DNA of 64,000 nucleotides from Bugula neritina (lineage: Eukaryota > Bryozoa > Gymnolaemata > Cheilostomatida > Bugulidae): NCBI GenBank assembly GCA_964035545.1, contig OZ037772.1, forward strand, positions 8,542,650 to 8,606,649. The letters run 5' to 3'. This document shows, one piece after another, positions 1 through 11,854 of the stretch. A program made the translations under genes and the position numbers. Positions within the stretch are counted from its first letter, which is position 1, and each line of letters starts with the position of its first letter. The notes under the pieces were generated by a model, which ran no database searches, was not told the DNA's origin, and was given only the letters and a program-made list of their open reading frames with translations.

Positions 1-809
1 AAGTGTAGTTACAACATTATCCCATCCTGACAGTATTACATATAAGGGTTTTTCTGACAATATAAAAACAGTCGTTATGAATAATTATCTATTATATGTC
101 ACAAGGATATAATTTTACAGTAAAAGAAAATGAGAAGAAACTGATACTAAACTGTGTAAACATATTGAATGTGAAATAGAAGCTGTTATTAGAAAAAGAA
201 GTGAATTCAACAAGATAAAGAAAATTTTGTTTTATGTATCATGATTTCACTAAAAAAACTATTACTCATAAGTTACATAAAACTATTAAAATAAGACATA
301 AGTACTATATGATGTAAAACTTTAATGAAATAAAAATTGCTGAGATATTATATGTTTTAGGTCATGTGTATAAAGTTGCTTAAAAAACAATTTTTAAATA
401 TAATTAAATATAAAGAAAAATTTTCAACTTTACATTCTAAAAATAGAATAACATATTATATTGCTTCTGTTCCTATGTCTACATTTATCCAGCTTTCATG
501 TACTTTTACAGCTTATAAAGTTTATATTGTATTCATGTTAGATCCGAATAGACAGATGTGTTAAAATATTTACCTTTCATCAGCTAGATGCATTGTCTAT
601 ATACAAACATTTATGCAGTATTATTGCTTTGCATTACCAGAGACAATTTTGAAAATGACAATGGCTTCTTCTTGTTTTATCTGCAGTCAAATACAACTAA
701 GAATAAATTTCAAGCATCACCCCTATGGTGAGCTACTTGTTTATCTGAGTGTTTTTTATAAGAGAAACGATTTGAATTTTAATACAGCAGCCTTGCAGCT
801 ATACTTAGA
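1..809. other. 3' flank of zinc-finger unit 1
   Basis: No gene is seen here. The stretch is the downstream flank of unit 1. It is closely matched by 41221-42023 (flank of unit 12) and more loosely by 5100-5928 (flank of unit 2), so it is part of the duplicated unit. Short open frames at 364-564 and 613-828 recur at the equivalent place near 41586-42032 only because the DNA is duplicated. They have no recognisable domain. Confidence 0.7.
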
Positions 810-3272
810 CTATGGTAGACCAGACTGATTCTTAGCATGTATTTTAGTGTGAGACAGAAGGCTAGCTTTACTAGTGAATGACTTCTTACAGACAGGGCAT
901 AGAAATGGCTTCTCTCCAGTATGTGTTCTCATATGTCTGGTTAGGGCACTTTGTTGAGTAAATGATTTTTTGCACACATGGCATGAATATGGCTTCTCTC
1001 CGGTGTGTGTCCTCATATGTAACATAAGGTTACACTTTCGAGAGAATGATTTCTCACACAAATTGCATAGAAATGGTTTCTCTCCAGTGTGTGTCCTCAT
1101 ATGTCGTTGCAGGGTAATTCTTTGACTGAATGCACTTTTACAAAAATGACATGAAAATGGTTTCTCTCCAGTGTGTTTTCTCATGTGTTGGTTGAGATGA
1201 CCCATTTGTCTGGTTTTGTAGCTACATATTGAACACTGAAAATGTTTCCTTTCACTATGCTGCTCTGTATTCTTTTCAAGACCAGCTTCTTGTGTGAACT
1301 CATACTCACAAACATCATGTAAAGTTGTCTTCTCTTTGATAACTTCTTCTTTCTGATCGAGGACATCTGCAGGCTTGTGGGCCATTTTATACACTATTTG
1401 ATCAGTTTGAGTCACTATACTTCTGTTTATTTCTTTAGAATAGTCATTGCACTTATATTCATAATTTCTGTTGCACAGTAGATCTAATAGATTTCCGAAA
1501 GTGCCTCCTGTAGTTAAACATGCATTTGGTTCACCTATAAAGCAACGGTACAAACATTGAAGTGGCATTCAAGTTTACTCATTTTATAATATCACTAATA
1601 TAATAAGCTAATTTTGCAGTATATATGTATATAATTCAATTCTTATAGAAAAACAAAGATATGCATGCAGCTCAATCAATTACCAATAATGTACCAATGA
1701 TTAGAGCATATTATTTAAGTTGATAAGTTAAAAAGTTCATTAAAATAATTAAATTAGAAAGCAGGTAGTGGTATTGGGGATGAGACTACTAGAAATTAGT
1801 CAGAACAAGGTTTAATATATTTTGATATGTGGTAAGCTTATACTGACAATTAGAAATAACTTCAGACAAGAAAACATCAGGCTCTTTAGGTAAAAGGCTG
1901 TCACATGCTGTGGCTTCCAATAGAAAAGGGTTCTGGTTGCTTGCATCAACTTCAGTAACTAAAATGAATATAAGTGAAGTCTTAAACTAAGACGGAACTG
2001 TAACTGTAACTGTAACTGTAACTGTAACTGTAACTGTAACTGTAACTGTAACTGTAACTGTAACTGCATGTAACTGTAACTGTAACTGTAACTGTATTTG
2101 TAACTGTAACTGTAACTGTAACTGTAACTGTAACTGTATAACTGTAACTGTAACTTTAACTGTAACTGGAACTGGAATGAGATATAATAGATCTGATTGT
2201 TTTTGAGTTATCTATCTGAACACACTCATGCACCTGTTGAGATGACTTTCGTTGTAGTAGGAAATCCTAAATCTTGATTAACCTGAGAGATAACTTCAGA
2301 CAGAGAGACATCACATTCTTCTGGTAGAAAACAGTCAAACACTAAATCCTGCTTTTTGAGATCTTTTGACTTTCGGTGGTAATTGAAAAGATCTAAATGT
2401 AGACTCTTTACAAATTCTTCTATATAAGAGTCAGATACTGTTTGATTGTATGTATTGACATTAAAACTTTGAGAGTCTGAAATAACAGAATATCTCAGAG
2501 AACTGTTATTGGTTACTAAAGGAACCCACTCAGCACCATGCCTTTCTTTACAGTGTGGCTCCTGTCTGTAATCATTGTGTTCTTCAGATGGATAATCTTT
2601 ACCTAAAACTTCAAAAGCTGAAGTAAAGACTTCGGATAGAGAATAATCAGGTTCTTCTGGTGGACAGTGGTTATGCACTGTAGCTTCTGCGTTAATATAG
2701 TTCTGGGGGTTTGTATCAACTGTGGAAGTTAAAGGAACTAATTCTGAAGAAAAGCTAGCAGGTTGAGCAAAGTTATCACAGACAGCAGAAGTCTCCCACT
2801 CAACATCACTTTCAAAGATCTGGTAAGATTTTTGTATTCTTTTGCTTGAACTTTGCGGACTCATTTCTGTTTTTGTGACTAAAAAATAATTAAAATGTGT
2901 ACTACAAATCGGCATTACAACATATTTTATTAAAGGAAATTCTTCGTCTGTATTGACACTGTACTGCTTCCTCGCTCACCTCAATCGCTGGCTCAGCTTA
3001 CTCGTTCACTCACGGACACTCTAGCACACTGCCATGTACACACTCAGACACTCACACTAGTATGCACACACTCACACAGGTGCTGAATAATACTAAAATG
3101 TCTAATGGTACCTTAACAATCATGAACGTGTAATATTGACACAAATTTGTACACTCAAACTAAAAAGTTAATATTTAATTATTCGTATTTCGAAACTGAT
3201 GAACAAGACAACCGCAAAATATGAGATCAATTTTTGCAGAATGTTATACTTACATGGTTGACCCCCAAACAT
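810..3272 (-). CDS. Unit 1: C2H2 zinc-finger protein with triplicated-motif N-terminus, 499 aa
   Basis: Four exons: 3254-3272 (MFGGQP), 2234-2878, 1848-1958 and 810-1534. All introns are phase 1 and the total is exactly 500 codons including stop. Exon 4 begins after a TTTATAG acceptor and encodes a lead-in (EVIKEKTTLHDVCEYE) and five C2H2 fingers with TGEKP linkers, roughly residues 357-491. Exon 2 holds degenerate copies of the family motif (NHCPPEEPDYSLSEVFTSAF and FLPEECDVSLSEVISQV). Exon 3 is short because an internal deletion removed the second half of its motif; the proposed donor is T|GTCAGT at 1847, which keeps phase 1. The exon 2 donor is an unusual GTGCAT. The fingers imply sequence-specific DNA binding in the nucleus; the target and the N-terminal role are unknown. 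Subfamily C, with units 11 and 12. The frame is clear; expression is inferred. Confidence 0.75.
1995..2170. repeat. (CTGTAA)n hexamer array
   Basis: About 25 copies of a 6-bp unit (taactg), with a few variant copies, lie in intron 2 of unit 1. The other units lack it at this position, so it is a local expansion. Confidence 0.95.
2955..3085. repeat. Degenerate CACT/CTCA-rich repeat in intron 1 of unit 1
   Basis: This is an imperfect run of CTCA, CACT and CACACT words upstream of exon 2 in gene sense. It occupies the same place as the purer TCAC repeats in the other units and is probably the eroded form of the same repeat. Confidence 0.7.
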
Positions 3273-3423
3273 GGTGTAACAACTAGACACAACTCAAAGA
3301 CACTTGAAAGAAAAGAAGTCGGTTCCTAATAAAACTCCACTATAAAATATCCACTATCAGAATAGTTGACTATGATCCACACTGAATCAGATAATCATCT
3401 AGTAGCATACCGTAGTGGCTATT

Positions 3424-3500
3424 TGTCTGCAAATAATCAGTACAGTTAGCTATTGTATATTAAAAAGCTGTTGGAACAATGGGTTAAGTCTATACCTTTG
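3424..3500 (-). promoter_or_regulatory. Conserved upstream block (candidate promoter or 5' UTR) of the array genes
   Basis: A block containing TAGCTATTGTATATTAAAAAG, then GGTTAAG and CTTTGTCC (plus-strand text), lies about 150-230 bp upstream of the unit 1 start. Recognisable versions sit at a similar distance in the other units, near 8660-8760, 11990-12080, 15670-15760, 17400-17500, 21470-21560, 25260-25350, 29580-29670, 33440-33545, 36770-36870, 40360-40440 and 45655-45725. One more lies beside the orphan exon at 4497-4580. In gene sense it contains an AT-rich TTTTTAATATACAATAG core that could be TATA-like. The conservation is visible; promoter function is inferred, because whole units are duplicated. 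Confidence 0.4.
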
Positions 3501-4323
3501 TCCAGTATTTGTATATTATAGGTAAAATGAAAAATTCACCAAGAGAGGTCAGCAGTATTCGATAGCAAACATCACAGCCACCATCAGTTATGTTGAACTA
3601 TATCAAATAAATTTGTTGGGATAAAACAGAATTGGCTGACAATTGTTAATGCGTTTCCTTTGAATGCAGTTTTGCTTAGTTTATTTCTGAATGTACATTG
3701 CACAAGGTTATTTTGTTTAACAAATTATGATTATTAAAAAGGGAAATTTATGCACAAATCTGTTGCTAGAAAGTAGAGTTGCAAGAGTCTTTGACTTAAC
3801 ATCAATTATATAAGCTTTTTCTAAAAATATGAAATACCATTTTACAAAAAAAATACTGAATAGAACTGAGAATAGAACTGATACTAAATTGTCCGAACAA
3901 TACATTATAATAATTATACTGGCTGTTATAAACGCAAGCTTTCAGAAAACTAAGATTTAAATTCAACAAGGTAAAAAGGTTTTGTTTCATAACTGAAAAA
4001 CACCATGTTAAAAATATCTCCAAGTACTCTATGTGAAATAAACCTTTAAATATAACGAAATTATACAGAGATAAAATGTCTTATATAGCATTTTTTTTAA
4101 TATAGCAGGAAAAAATATAAGAATATATTGCCAATTATGTAGATCCAAGTACAATTATACATGTATGTATAGATATTACTCCTGCTAATGCTGAGACTTT
4201 TCGAATTTTGTAGTATTGGCATTACATAAAATAAATATTATATTCATATTAGATCTAAGTAGACAGGTATCAAAACACCCTTACCATTAACTCGTTACTT
4301 CTATACTATTTTATACTTGTAAC

Positions 4324-4342
4324 ATGGTTTCATCACAGACAT
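4324..4342 (-). pseudogene. Orphan first exon (relic of a lost unit)
   Basis: On the minus strand this reads ATG TCT GTG ATG AAA CCA T followed by GTTACAAGT. It is a 19-nt exon 1 like the unit 4 version, but the donor is weak and no exon 2-4 set lies between it and unit 1's own exon 1 at 3254-3272. Its upstream flank (4081-4700) matches that of unit 4 (15500-15800). It probably marks a unit whose body was deleted. Confidence 0.6.
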
Positions 4343-5928
4343 GACAGATGATCTGAACACTTCCAGAGAACGCTGGAAAGAGAACTAACTAGTTCTGAAT
4401 ATAAAAACTGTGAGATATTCACTGTAAACTATGAGACTGAGGTTACACAATGATTTGTACTGTATCATACAATCATCTAACAGCATAATGTTTTGGCTAT
4501 ATTTGTTTATGAATAATCATTGCAGCTGGCTATTACACATTGGAAAGCTGATGACACAATGTGTTAGACCTGTACCTTTGTCCTTCAAAAAATACTGGCA
4601 TATTTTCTTTGCATGTTAAACAAAATATTCAAAAAGAGATTGTCATTTATTTCTGATAAAAAACATCACAACCCCAATCAGCTGTTTCAAATTGTATTAA
4701 ATAGATAATTGAAATAAAACTGATAGGTTGGCATATATAGGATTATGTCATCTGACCAAAATAATGCTTGTTTTAAATTTAAAGATCTAGCACAATAAGA
4801 TAAGTTTTGCACTTTCCTAAATATCCCAAAATAAGCATTAGAAACATTATTTAACTAACTCATCTAGAAATGGAGCTGCAATAGCATTTCAACTTGAGAG
4901 TAATTGTACATAGTTATGTTTGGTGTTATCAAAAAGTTGTAAATAAAAACAAATCTATAAATTAGTGTTAGGTATAAATGGCTTAGGTGATAATGACACA
5001 GATCACGATTAAGGAAAAGTTTTTGGGATTTTGGAAAATTTAATATTAATGTGACATACTTAACATTGGCTCATCTTCTATATATCAAAATGAGCATTAG
5101 AGCAATGACTAAACCTCTAATGCTGTCAGGAATATGTAGTTGCAATAGTGTCCCAACTTGACAGTATTACATAAGGTTTTTCTGACAATATAAAAACAGT
5201 CGTTATGTATAATTATCTATTATATGTCAAAAGGATATAATTTTACAGTAAAAGAAAATGAGAAGAAACTGATATACTAAACTGTGTAAACATATTGAAT
5301 GTGAAATAGAAACTGTTATTAGAAAAAGAAGTGAATTCAACAAGATAAAGAAAGTTTTGTTTTATGTATCATGATTTCACTAAAAATACTATGACTCATA
5401 AGTTACGTAAAATTATTAAAATAAGACATAAGTACTATATGACATAAAACTTTAATGAACTAAAAATTGCTGAGATATTATATGTGTTAGGTCATGTGTA
5501 TAAAGTTGCTTAAAAACAAATTTTAAATATAATTAGATATAAAGAAAAAATGCTAACCTTAGATTCTAAAGATAGAGTAATAGATATTACTTCTGTTCCT
5601 ATAATGTCTACATTTATCTAGATTTCTTGTACTAGTATACAGCCTATAAAGTTTATATTGTATTCATGTTAGATCCGCAATTAGTCATTACCATTTAATA
5701 ACTTGATGCATTGTCTATATACACACATGTATGCAGCAGTACTACTTTGTATTACCAGAGATATTTTTGAGAAAAACAATGGCTCCTTCTTGTTTTATCT
5801 ATCGAATACAACTAAGAATAATTTTCAAACCTCACCACTATGGTGAACTACTTGTTCATCTGAGTGTTTTTCATAAGCTAGAGAAACAATTTAAGTTTTA
5901 ACACAGCAGCTTTGCAGCTATACTGAGA

Positions 5929-6617
5929 CTATGGTAGCATAGATTGATTTTTAGTGTGTATTTTAGTGTGAGATAGAAGGCTAGCTTTACGAGTGAATGA
6001 TTTTTTGCACACATTGCATTGATATGGCTTCTCTCCATTATGTGCTCTCTTGTGATTGGTTAGGCTCCCTTTTTGGGTGAAGGAATCTTTGCACACATGG
6101 CATTGATATGGTTTCTCTCCAGTGTGCGTCCTCATATGTTGCTGTAGGGTAGAGCTTTGACTAAATGCACTTTTACAAATATGGCATGCAAATGGCTTCT
6201 CTCCAGTGTGTGTTCTTATATGACGGATGAGAACATGTTTCCATGCAAAAGCAGAGCCACATATTTCACATATAAATGACTTTTTTCCAGTATGTATTCT
6301 CATGTGCTGGTTGAGATGACTCATCTGCGTTGTCTTGTAGCTACATATTGAACATTGTAAACAGCTCCTATTCTGTTCTGTATTCTTCTTCAAATCAGCT
6401 CCTTGTGTCAACTCATACTCACAAACATCTTGTATAGTTGTCTTCTCTTTGATCACTTCTTTTGTCTGCTCAACAACATCCATAGATATGTTTGTATTGT
6501 TATGCACTTTGTGATCAGTCTCCATATCATTGTTTATATTTCTAGAATGATCTCTCAGTTTATATTCATAAGTTTCTTTGTCCAGTGAATTAGCTATTAG
6601 AACTTCAGAAGTGTCTC
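5929..6617 (-). CDS. Unit 2 finger exon: five intact C2H2 fingers
   Basis: The frame is open from the proposed rescue acceptor at 6617 to the stop. It encodes GDTSEV, the conserved lead-in (EVIKEKTTIQDVCEYELTQ) and five C2H2 fingers. The fingers begin at LQCSIC, FICEIC, FACHIC, YQCHVC and YQCNVC and end at SHTKIH. All zinc ligands are present. The length from 6617 is 689 nt, i.e. 2 nt plus 229 codons, which fits a phase-1 intron. The nearly identical start of finger 2 (FICEICGSAFAW) is shared with units 6, 10 and 12, which suggests finger exchange between units. Confidence 0.7.
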
Positions 6618-7426
6618 CTGTAATTAAAAATGCTATAGTAGGTATTTCACATGTAAAACAAAATTGCAAATGGTATAATGGCATTCCAGTTGGATTGACA
6701 TAGTTTATTTAATGCCATTAATATATTTTAAAGTATATATATATATGCATGTATATACTTCTTCTTTTACAAGAAAAATTCATCCCTTTCAATCAGTTAC
6801 CAATACACCATCATATCTAGATCAAGTAAAAGAGTTATTAAATCAACACCAACTGGAAGCAGCTACTGTAATATTAAAGGGTACAAAGTTAGCTTAATTG
6901 GAACTATAAAGTTTTATATTGGTAAAGACCATTGGTTATGTCAGGAAGATCATTCAGCCATAATTTCTTTCTTTGTCACAATGGAAAGTAGGTCTTCAGC
7001 TTGCTGAAAACCTTACTGTTCAGACTTTCATAGTTAAACCAGTCACTGCAATTAAATTCATTTGAAAAAATCTTTCAGTTTTTTGAACAGATTTTAGCAT
7101 GTGTTAGACACATACTAACCTGATGATGTGTAGTTCCCTGCGGCATTCAACCCTAGAACTCTAAGAGTGTCAGAGATAACTTCAGACAGAGGAACATCAG
7201 GTTTTTCTGGTAAGTACTTGTCATATACTGTGACTTCAACAGGAAAAGAGGTATTGTTGAGTGTATCAACCGTGGGAAGTGAAATGTAAATGAGTAAAAT
7301 TGCAAACTGATTTTTAGTAAATTTCTCTTGTTGTTTTTTTAAAATCATGTGATGTCAATTTAAATCGTCAACTGCAATGAGAGAAGCGTTTGATTGTTTT
7401 TGTTTTATCTGTCTAAACACACTCAC

Positions 7427-8104
7427 CTGTTGATATGACTTCTGTTGTAGTATTCAGTCCTAGAACTTGAAAAGCCTCAGAGATAACTTCAGACAGAGGA
7501 ACATCAGGTTCTTCTGGTAGATAGTTTTGTTGTACTGCATTTTGTTTCCTGAGAAGTTCTAGTTGTTGGTTGTAACTAAAAGTATCTGAAAGTTCATTCC
7601 CAACACCATCTTCTACATCTGCTATATAAGTGCCAGATACTGTTGTTGGCATATTAAGGTAGGTTGGATTGTAATCTGTATTGTCATTAAAAATGTTAGA
7701 GTCTAAATTCACTGAATGTCTCTCAGAGTTGCTATTGGTTACTAAAAGATTCCACTGAGCACTATACTTATCTCTACAAAATGGTTCCGGTCTGTAAGGA
7801 TCACAATCTTCAAATGAATAGTTTCCACCTAAATTTCTGAAAACTCCAGAAACAACTTCAGACAAAGGATTTTCAGATTCTTTTGGTAGACAATTGTTAT
7901 ATGGTGAAGTATCCATGTTCACAAAACAGTGAGTGTTTGTATCAACTGTAGAAGCCAAAGGAACTGCACTTGCAGAAAGGCTATGACTTTGAAGAAAGTT
8001 TTCACAGAGAGCAGTGCTCTTCCATCCAACATCATTTTTAGAGATCTGATATGGCACTTGCATCTGTTTGCTTAGGGTTTGGAAAGCTGCCTGCATTTCT
8101 ATTA
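7427..8104 (-). CDS. Unit 2 exon 2: N-terminal motif exon
   Basis: A 678-nt open exon between a TTTTGCAG acceptor and a GTGAGT donor, with phase 1 at both ends. It encodes a segment with NNCLPKESENPLSEVVSGVF near the front and NYLPEEPDVPLSEVISEAF at the end, joined by a Ser/Asn/Asp-rich stretch with PFCRDKYSAQW. It has no cysteine pattern like ZAD and no KRAB, SCAN or BTB signature. Function unknown. Confidence 0.7.
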
Positions 8105-8214
8105 CTGCAAAATAAAGACGGCTTTTACAAGCTTACATTAACATATCTACTCAAGACTCAAAGATTCCACAACTTCAAACGACTTCCAACACAGACACAT
8201 GCTGTTGGTCTCTC

Positions 8215-8285
8215 ACATGCCCACTCACTCACTCACTCACTCAGCCACCACTCACTCACTTCCTTATTCATTCTCTCACTCACAC
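8215..8285. repeat. TCAC tetranucleotide repeat, intron 1 of unit 2
   Basis: Short runs of CACTCACT with interruptions lie about 110 bp upstream, in gene sense, of the exon 2 acceptor. Equivalent repeats occur in every other unit. Confidence 0.85.
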
Positions 8286-8517
8286 CAACATACACACATT
8301 TACATATTTACACCAAAAACCCAATGAAAGTGAAATATGGACAAATTCATTTACCACCCTGCATGTTTACACCTAAATTGTACAAATTATTTTAATCAGT
8401 CATCATTTCAATGAATATCAAATAAAGAAGGCTATCACAAAATAGTAGCTTAAACTAACCAAATAATTACTTGCACAGTATTTTATACTTAGGCCTACAT
8501 GGTTTAATCACAGATAT

Positions 8518-10003
8518 GGCAGATGATCTGAACACCATTAGAAGACACCTGAAAGAGAAGTAACTAGCTTTGAATATAAACAAAGTAGGACCTTCACTGT
8601 TTACTCTCAGAACAGCTAAGCAATGATTTGTACTGTATCCTATGATCATCTAGTAAAATAATGTCTAGGCTATATTTGCTTAAAACTAATTGTTGCAGTC
8701 AGCTATTGTATATTAAAAAGCTTTTGGAACAATTTGTTAGAAATATATACCCTTGCCAGTCAAGTAATAGTGTAATGCAATGTTTGCACTATTGATAAAC
8801 AATAGACTCTTTTCTAATACCTCCGGTACCCACTTTACAATTAAAATTTTTTTCTCCTACCCAAATTTTAGTTTACCAATAATGTAGAAAGCCAACACAT
8901 TAAAATTAAAGTCTGACTGCTACATGAAATCCCAACTATGCTATAGAATAGTTCTGTTAGGTGATAAAAATTTTGGTATAAGCACATATCTTAACAGTTA
9001 TGAAAACACTTTGAAAGTACTTTTTCTTGAAAAATAAAAAAAGCTTCCGTTGAGCACTTCTGTGCTCTCATTATTGAACAATGCTGAAGTGGTTATAGCT
9101 GTGATAACTATAATAAGATCCTACTAGGTGGAAGTAACTCTCATTTGTAAAATTGATTATCAGGAGTATTGCAAGCAGAGGAAGGTCAATTTTTCCTGAT
9201 AAAAAAACATCACAACCCCCATTTAGCCGTCTCAAATTATATTAAATAAAGTTTTTGAGATAAAGCTGATAAGCTTGTATATATAAATCAGTCGTTTTGC
9301 TTGTTTTAATTTTGAAGATGTATAGCACAACAAGATAATTTGTGTGCTATACTAAAATAAAAATTACAAATAATATTTCAGCACTAAAAAGCTCTTTGGG
9401 AAGAAGAGTTGCAATAGTATTCCAACTTGAAAGTATTGCTTTGTTACTTTTGATAATAAAAAATGCTGTAGATATATGTCACATGCAGAAGCGTAACTTT
9501 GCACTATCTTAATGTTTCAATTTCGAAGGTGTTGCACAAAAGTTGTATTTTGCTTTACCAAAATTAACATTAGCAAGCAAGCTATAATGTGGTTAGAAAA
9601 AGTTAGTTACAACAGTACCCCAACTTGAGAGTTATTACATATATTATGGTTTTCCCGAAAATGTAAAAAATAGTAGAGATATGTCACGGAAAATATCTTT
9701 TATAGTGAAAAAATGAGAAAGAACTGATACTAAACTATGTGAAAATATTGGCTGTAAGATAGAAGTTTTTATTAAATGAAGATGTGAATAGAACAAGATA
9801 GAGAAAATTTTGTTTTATATCTCATGTTTTCACTAAGAATACTACAACTTCAGTAACATAAAAATATTAGAGCAAGACCTAAGTACTGTACGACATAAAA
9901 CTTCAATAAACTAAAAAATACAGAGATTTTATGCCCTAGACTATATATTGTGTTATAGCAAGTATCTTAAAAAACAATTTCAATAAAAGATAAAAACAAA
10001 CTG
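8518..10003. other. Intergenic DNA between units 2 and 3
   Basis: I see no gene. The stretch holds the conserved upstream block (8660-8760) and a segment around 8770-8960 (GGTACCCACTTTACA) that recurs near 12120-12300 and 25380-25560, upstream of units 3 and 7. The rest resembles the 3' flank of other units. Confidence 0.6.
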
Positions 10004-11854
10004 TCAGCTGTAGATAGAATAAATATTACTTCTGCGCCTTGCATGTCTTGTCTTGTAGCTACATAGCGAACATTTAAAACATTTCCTCTCAATCTGCTGC
10101 TCTGTATTCTTCTCAACACCAGCCTCTTGTGTTGATCTACACTCACACACATCATAGACAGTTGTCTTCTCTTTGATCACTTTTTCTTTATGATCAAAGA
10201 GCTCTATAGATTTTTTGGCAAAGTTATACACTTCTTGATCAGTCTGAGTTTCTTTTTTATATGCACTGCTGCTTCTAATATTGCCTTAAACATGCATAAT
10301 TTTTGTTGAAAAAAAAACACATGCTTTTAATTCTGCTACCCATGTGTGCCTAATTCTTTACAGAATTTTACACAATTTTAAAAACAGTCATGATTTGATG
10401 GGGCCGGATTATTACATTCGCTTCAAAACGTGCATATCAGGTTGTTGAACATTATTTTGACATGTGTTAAACAAATACTAACCTGATGATTTGTAGTCCA
10501 CTGAAAGATTCCATCCTAAAACTTTAAAAACCGCAGAAACGGTTTCAGACAATGGATTATCAGGTTCTTCAGGTAGAGAGTGGTCATATGTTGAAGCTTC
10601 TCTAGGATGAGAGTGTTGGTTGCTTGCATCAACTGTGGGAACTGAAATATAAAGAAGTAAAATTAAAAACTAAATCTTGGCAAATCTATAATTTTTTTAT
10701 CCTTTAATATTATGTGATTTCAATTTAATTAGCAATTTCAATTAGAGAAAAACTTTGATAGCTTTAGTTTTATCCATTTAATCATACTCACCAGTTGAGA
10801 TGACTTCTGTTGTAGTATTCAGTCCTAAAACGGTGAACGCCTCAGAGATAACTGCAGAAAGCGGAACATCTGGTTGTTCTGATAGATGGTTTGCATGTAC
10901 TGCATTTTGTTTCCTGAGAAGTTCTAATTGTTGGTGGTAACTAAAAGTATCTGAAAATCCATTTTCAACACCTTTTTCTATATAAGTGTCAGATACTGTT
11001 GTTGGCAGGTCAAGGAAGGTTTGATGATCTGTATTGACATTAGAACGTTGAGAGTCTAAATTCACCGAATATATCTCAGAGCTATTATTGCATGTTACTA
11101 AAGGATCCCACTCAGCACTATACCTATCTCTACAATATGGATCCTGTCTGTAAGGATCAGGATCTTCAGATGAATAATTTCCACTTAAACTGCTAAAAGC
11201 ACCAGAAGTAACTTCAGATTCTTTTGGTAGACAGTTGTTATATGGTGAAGTATCCATGTTCATAAAACAGTCAGTGTTTGTATCAACTGTAGAAGTTATA
11301 GCAACTGAGCTTGCAGAGAAGCTATGACTTTGAACAAGGTTTTCACAGAGAGCAGGACTCTTCCACCAGACATCATTTTTAAAGATCTGATATGGCTTTT
11401 GCATCTGGTTGCTGATTGGTGTTTGAGGTATTTTATGTGGCTCTATAACTGCAAAATAAACGAAGTCTTTACAAGTTTAAATTTTAATATCTACTCAATG
11501 TCACTCAGTCCCTTCATCAATCAGTCATCCACTCCATCACTCAGTGACTCACTCAGTGACTCACTCAGTGACTCACTAAGTCACTCACTCACCCACTCAT
11601 TCACTCACTCACTCACTCACTCACCAACACCAACACCAACACCAACACCAACACCAACATATGCACACAACTTCACCCAAAAATCTCGATAAAAGTAAAA
11701 TATCCAAGATTTCATTTGCCACATAACATTTGAACACTTGAATGATAGAGATTATTTTAATCAATCAATAAATAAAGTCATCATAGAATAATAGCAAACT
11801 AACACTTTATTACTTCAACATAATGTGGGACTTACATGACGAACTCACAGGCAT
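10004..11854 (-). pseudogene. Unit 3: paralogue that has lost all zinc fingers
   Basis: Exon 1 (11836-11854, MPVSSS), exon 2 (10792-11448, 219 codons) and exon 3 (10483-10641, 53 codons) are open, with good phase-1 borders. Exon 4 is reduced to the lead-in (EKVIKEKTTVYDVCECRSTQ) and the first half of finger 1 (CFKCSLCSYKTRHA). A deletion then joins it to the 3' flank, giving a stop at 10004. The normal exon 4 acceptor and its first codons are not recognisable near 10290. Any product would keep the motif region but could not bind DNA through fingers. It is a decayed gene or, less likely, a finger-less partner of the intact proteins. Subfamily B. Confidence 0.7.
11500..11665. repeat. CACT/CAGTGACT and ACCAAC repeats, intron 1 of unit 3
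   Basis: CTCAGTGACTCA repeats are followed by TCAC repeats and then about six copies of ACCAAC. The position matches the repeat in other units. Confidence 0.9.

Larger units (their letters stand above)
3273..5928. other. Intergenic DNA between units 1 and 2
   Basis: Apart from the conserved upstream block and the orphan exon 1, I see no gene. The first part (3273-4010) matches 40211-40830. The last part (4750-5160) matches 40850-41230. So the unit 11/12 spacer is a copy of this spacer with about 740 bp, including the orphan exon, missing. Confidence 0.6.
5929..8517 (-). pseudogene. Unit 2: zinc-finger paralogue with start and splice lesions
   Basis: Exons 2 (7427-8104, 226 codons) and 4 are fully open, and the exon 3 frame (7120 to about 7278) is open, but signals are damaged. 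The exon 1 relic at 8499-8517 has ATA in place of ATG, and its donor reads GTAGGC because of a 6-bp insertion. The exon 3 acceptor is AC instead of AG. The exon 4 acceptor is AT instead of AG at 6651-6652. An alternative acceptor 33 nt inside exon 4 (AATTACAG, exon from 6617) keeps phase 1, and in-phase AGs also exist inside exon 3. The gene is either dead or uses a new start with these acceptors. Subfamily B; exon 2 has two clear motif copies. Confidence 0.65.

Noticed and set aside
364-828. Two short plus-strand frames that recur at 41586-42032
   Set aside because: Apparent conservation is due to recent DNA duplication; codon content is AT-biased and no domain is seen.
8051-8395. Plus-strand frame of 114 codons opposite unit 2 exon 2
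   Set aside because: Overlaps the real exon and a TCAC repeat on the other strand; similar shadows occur in other units.
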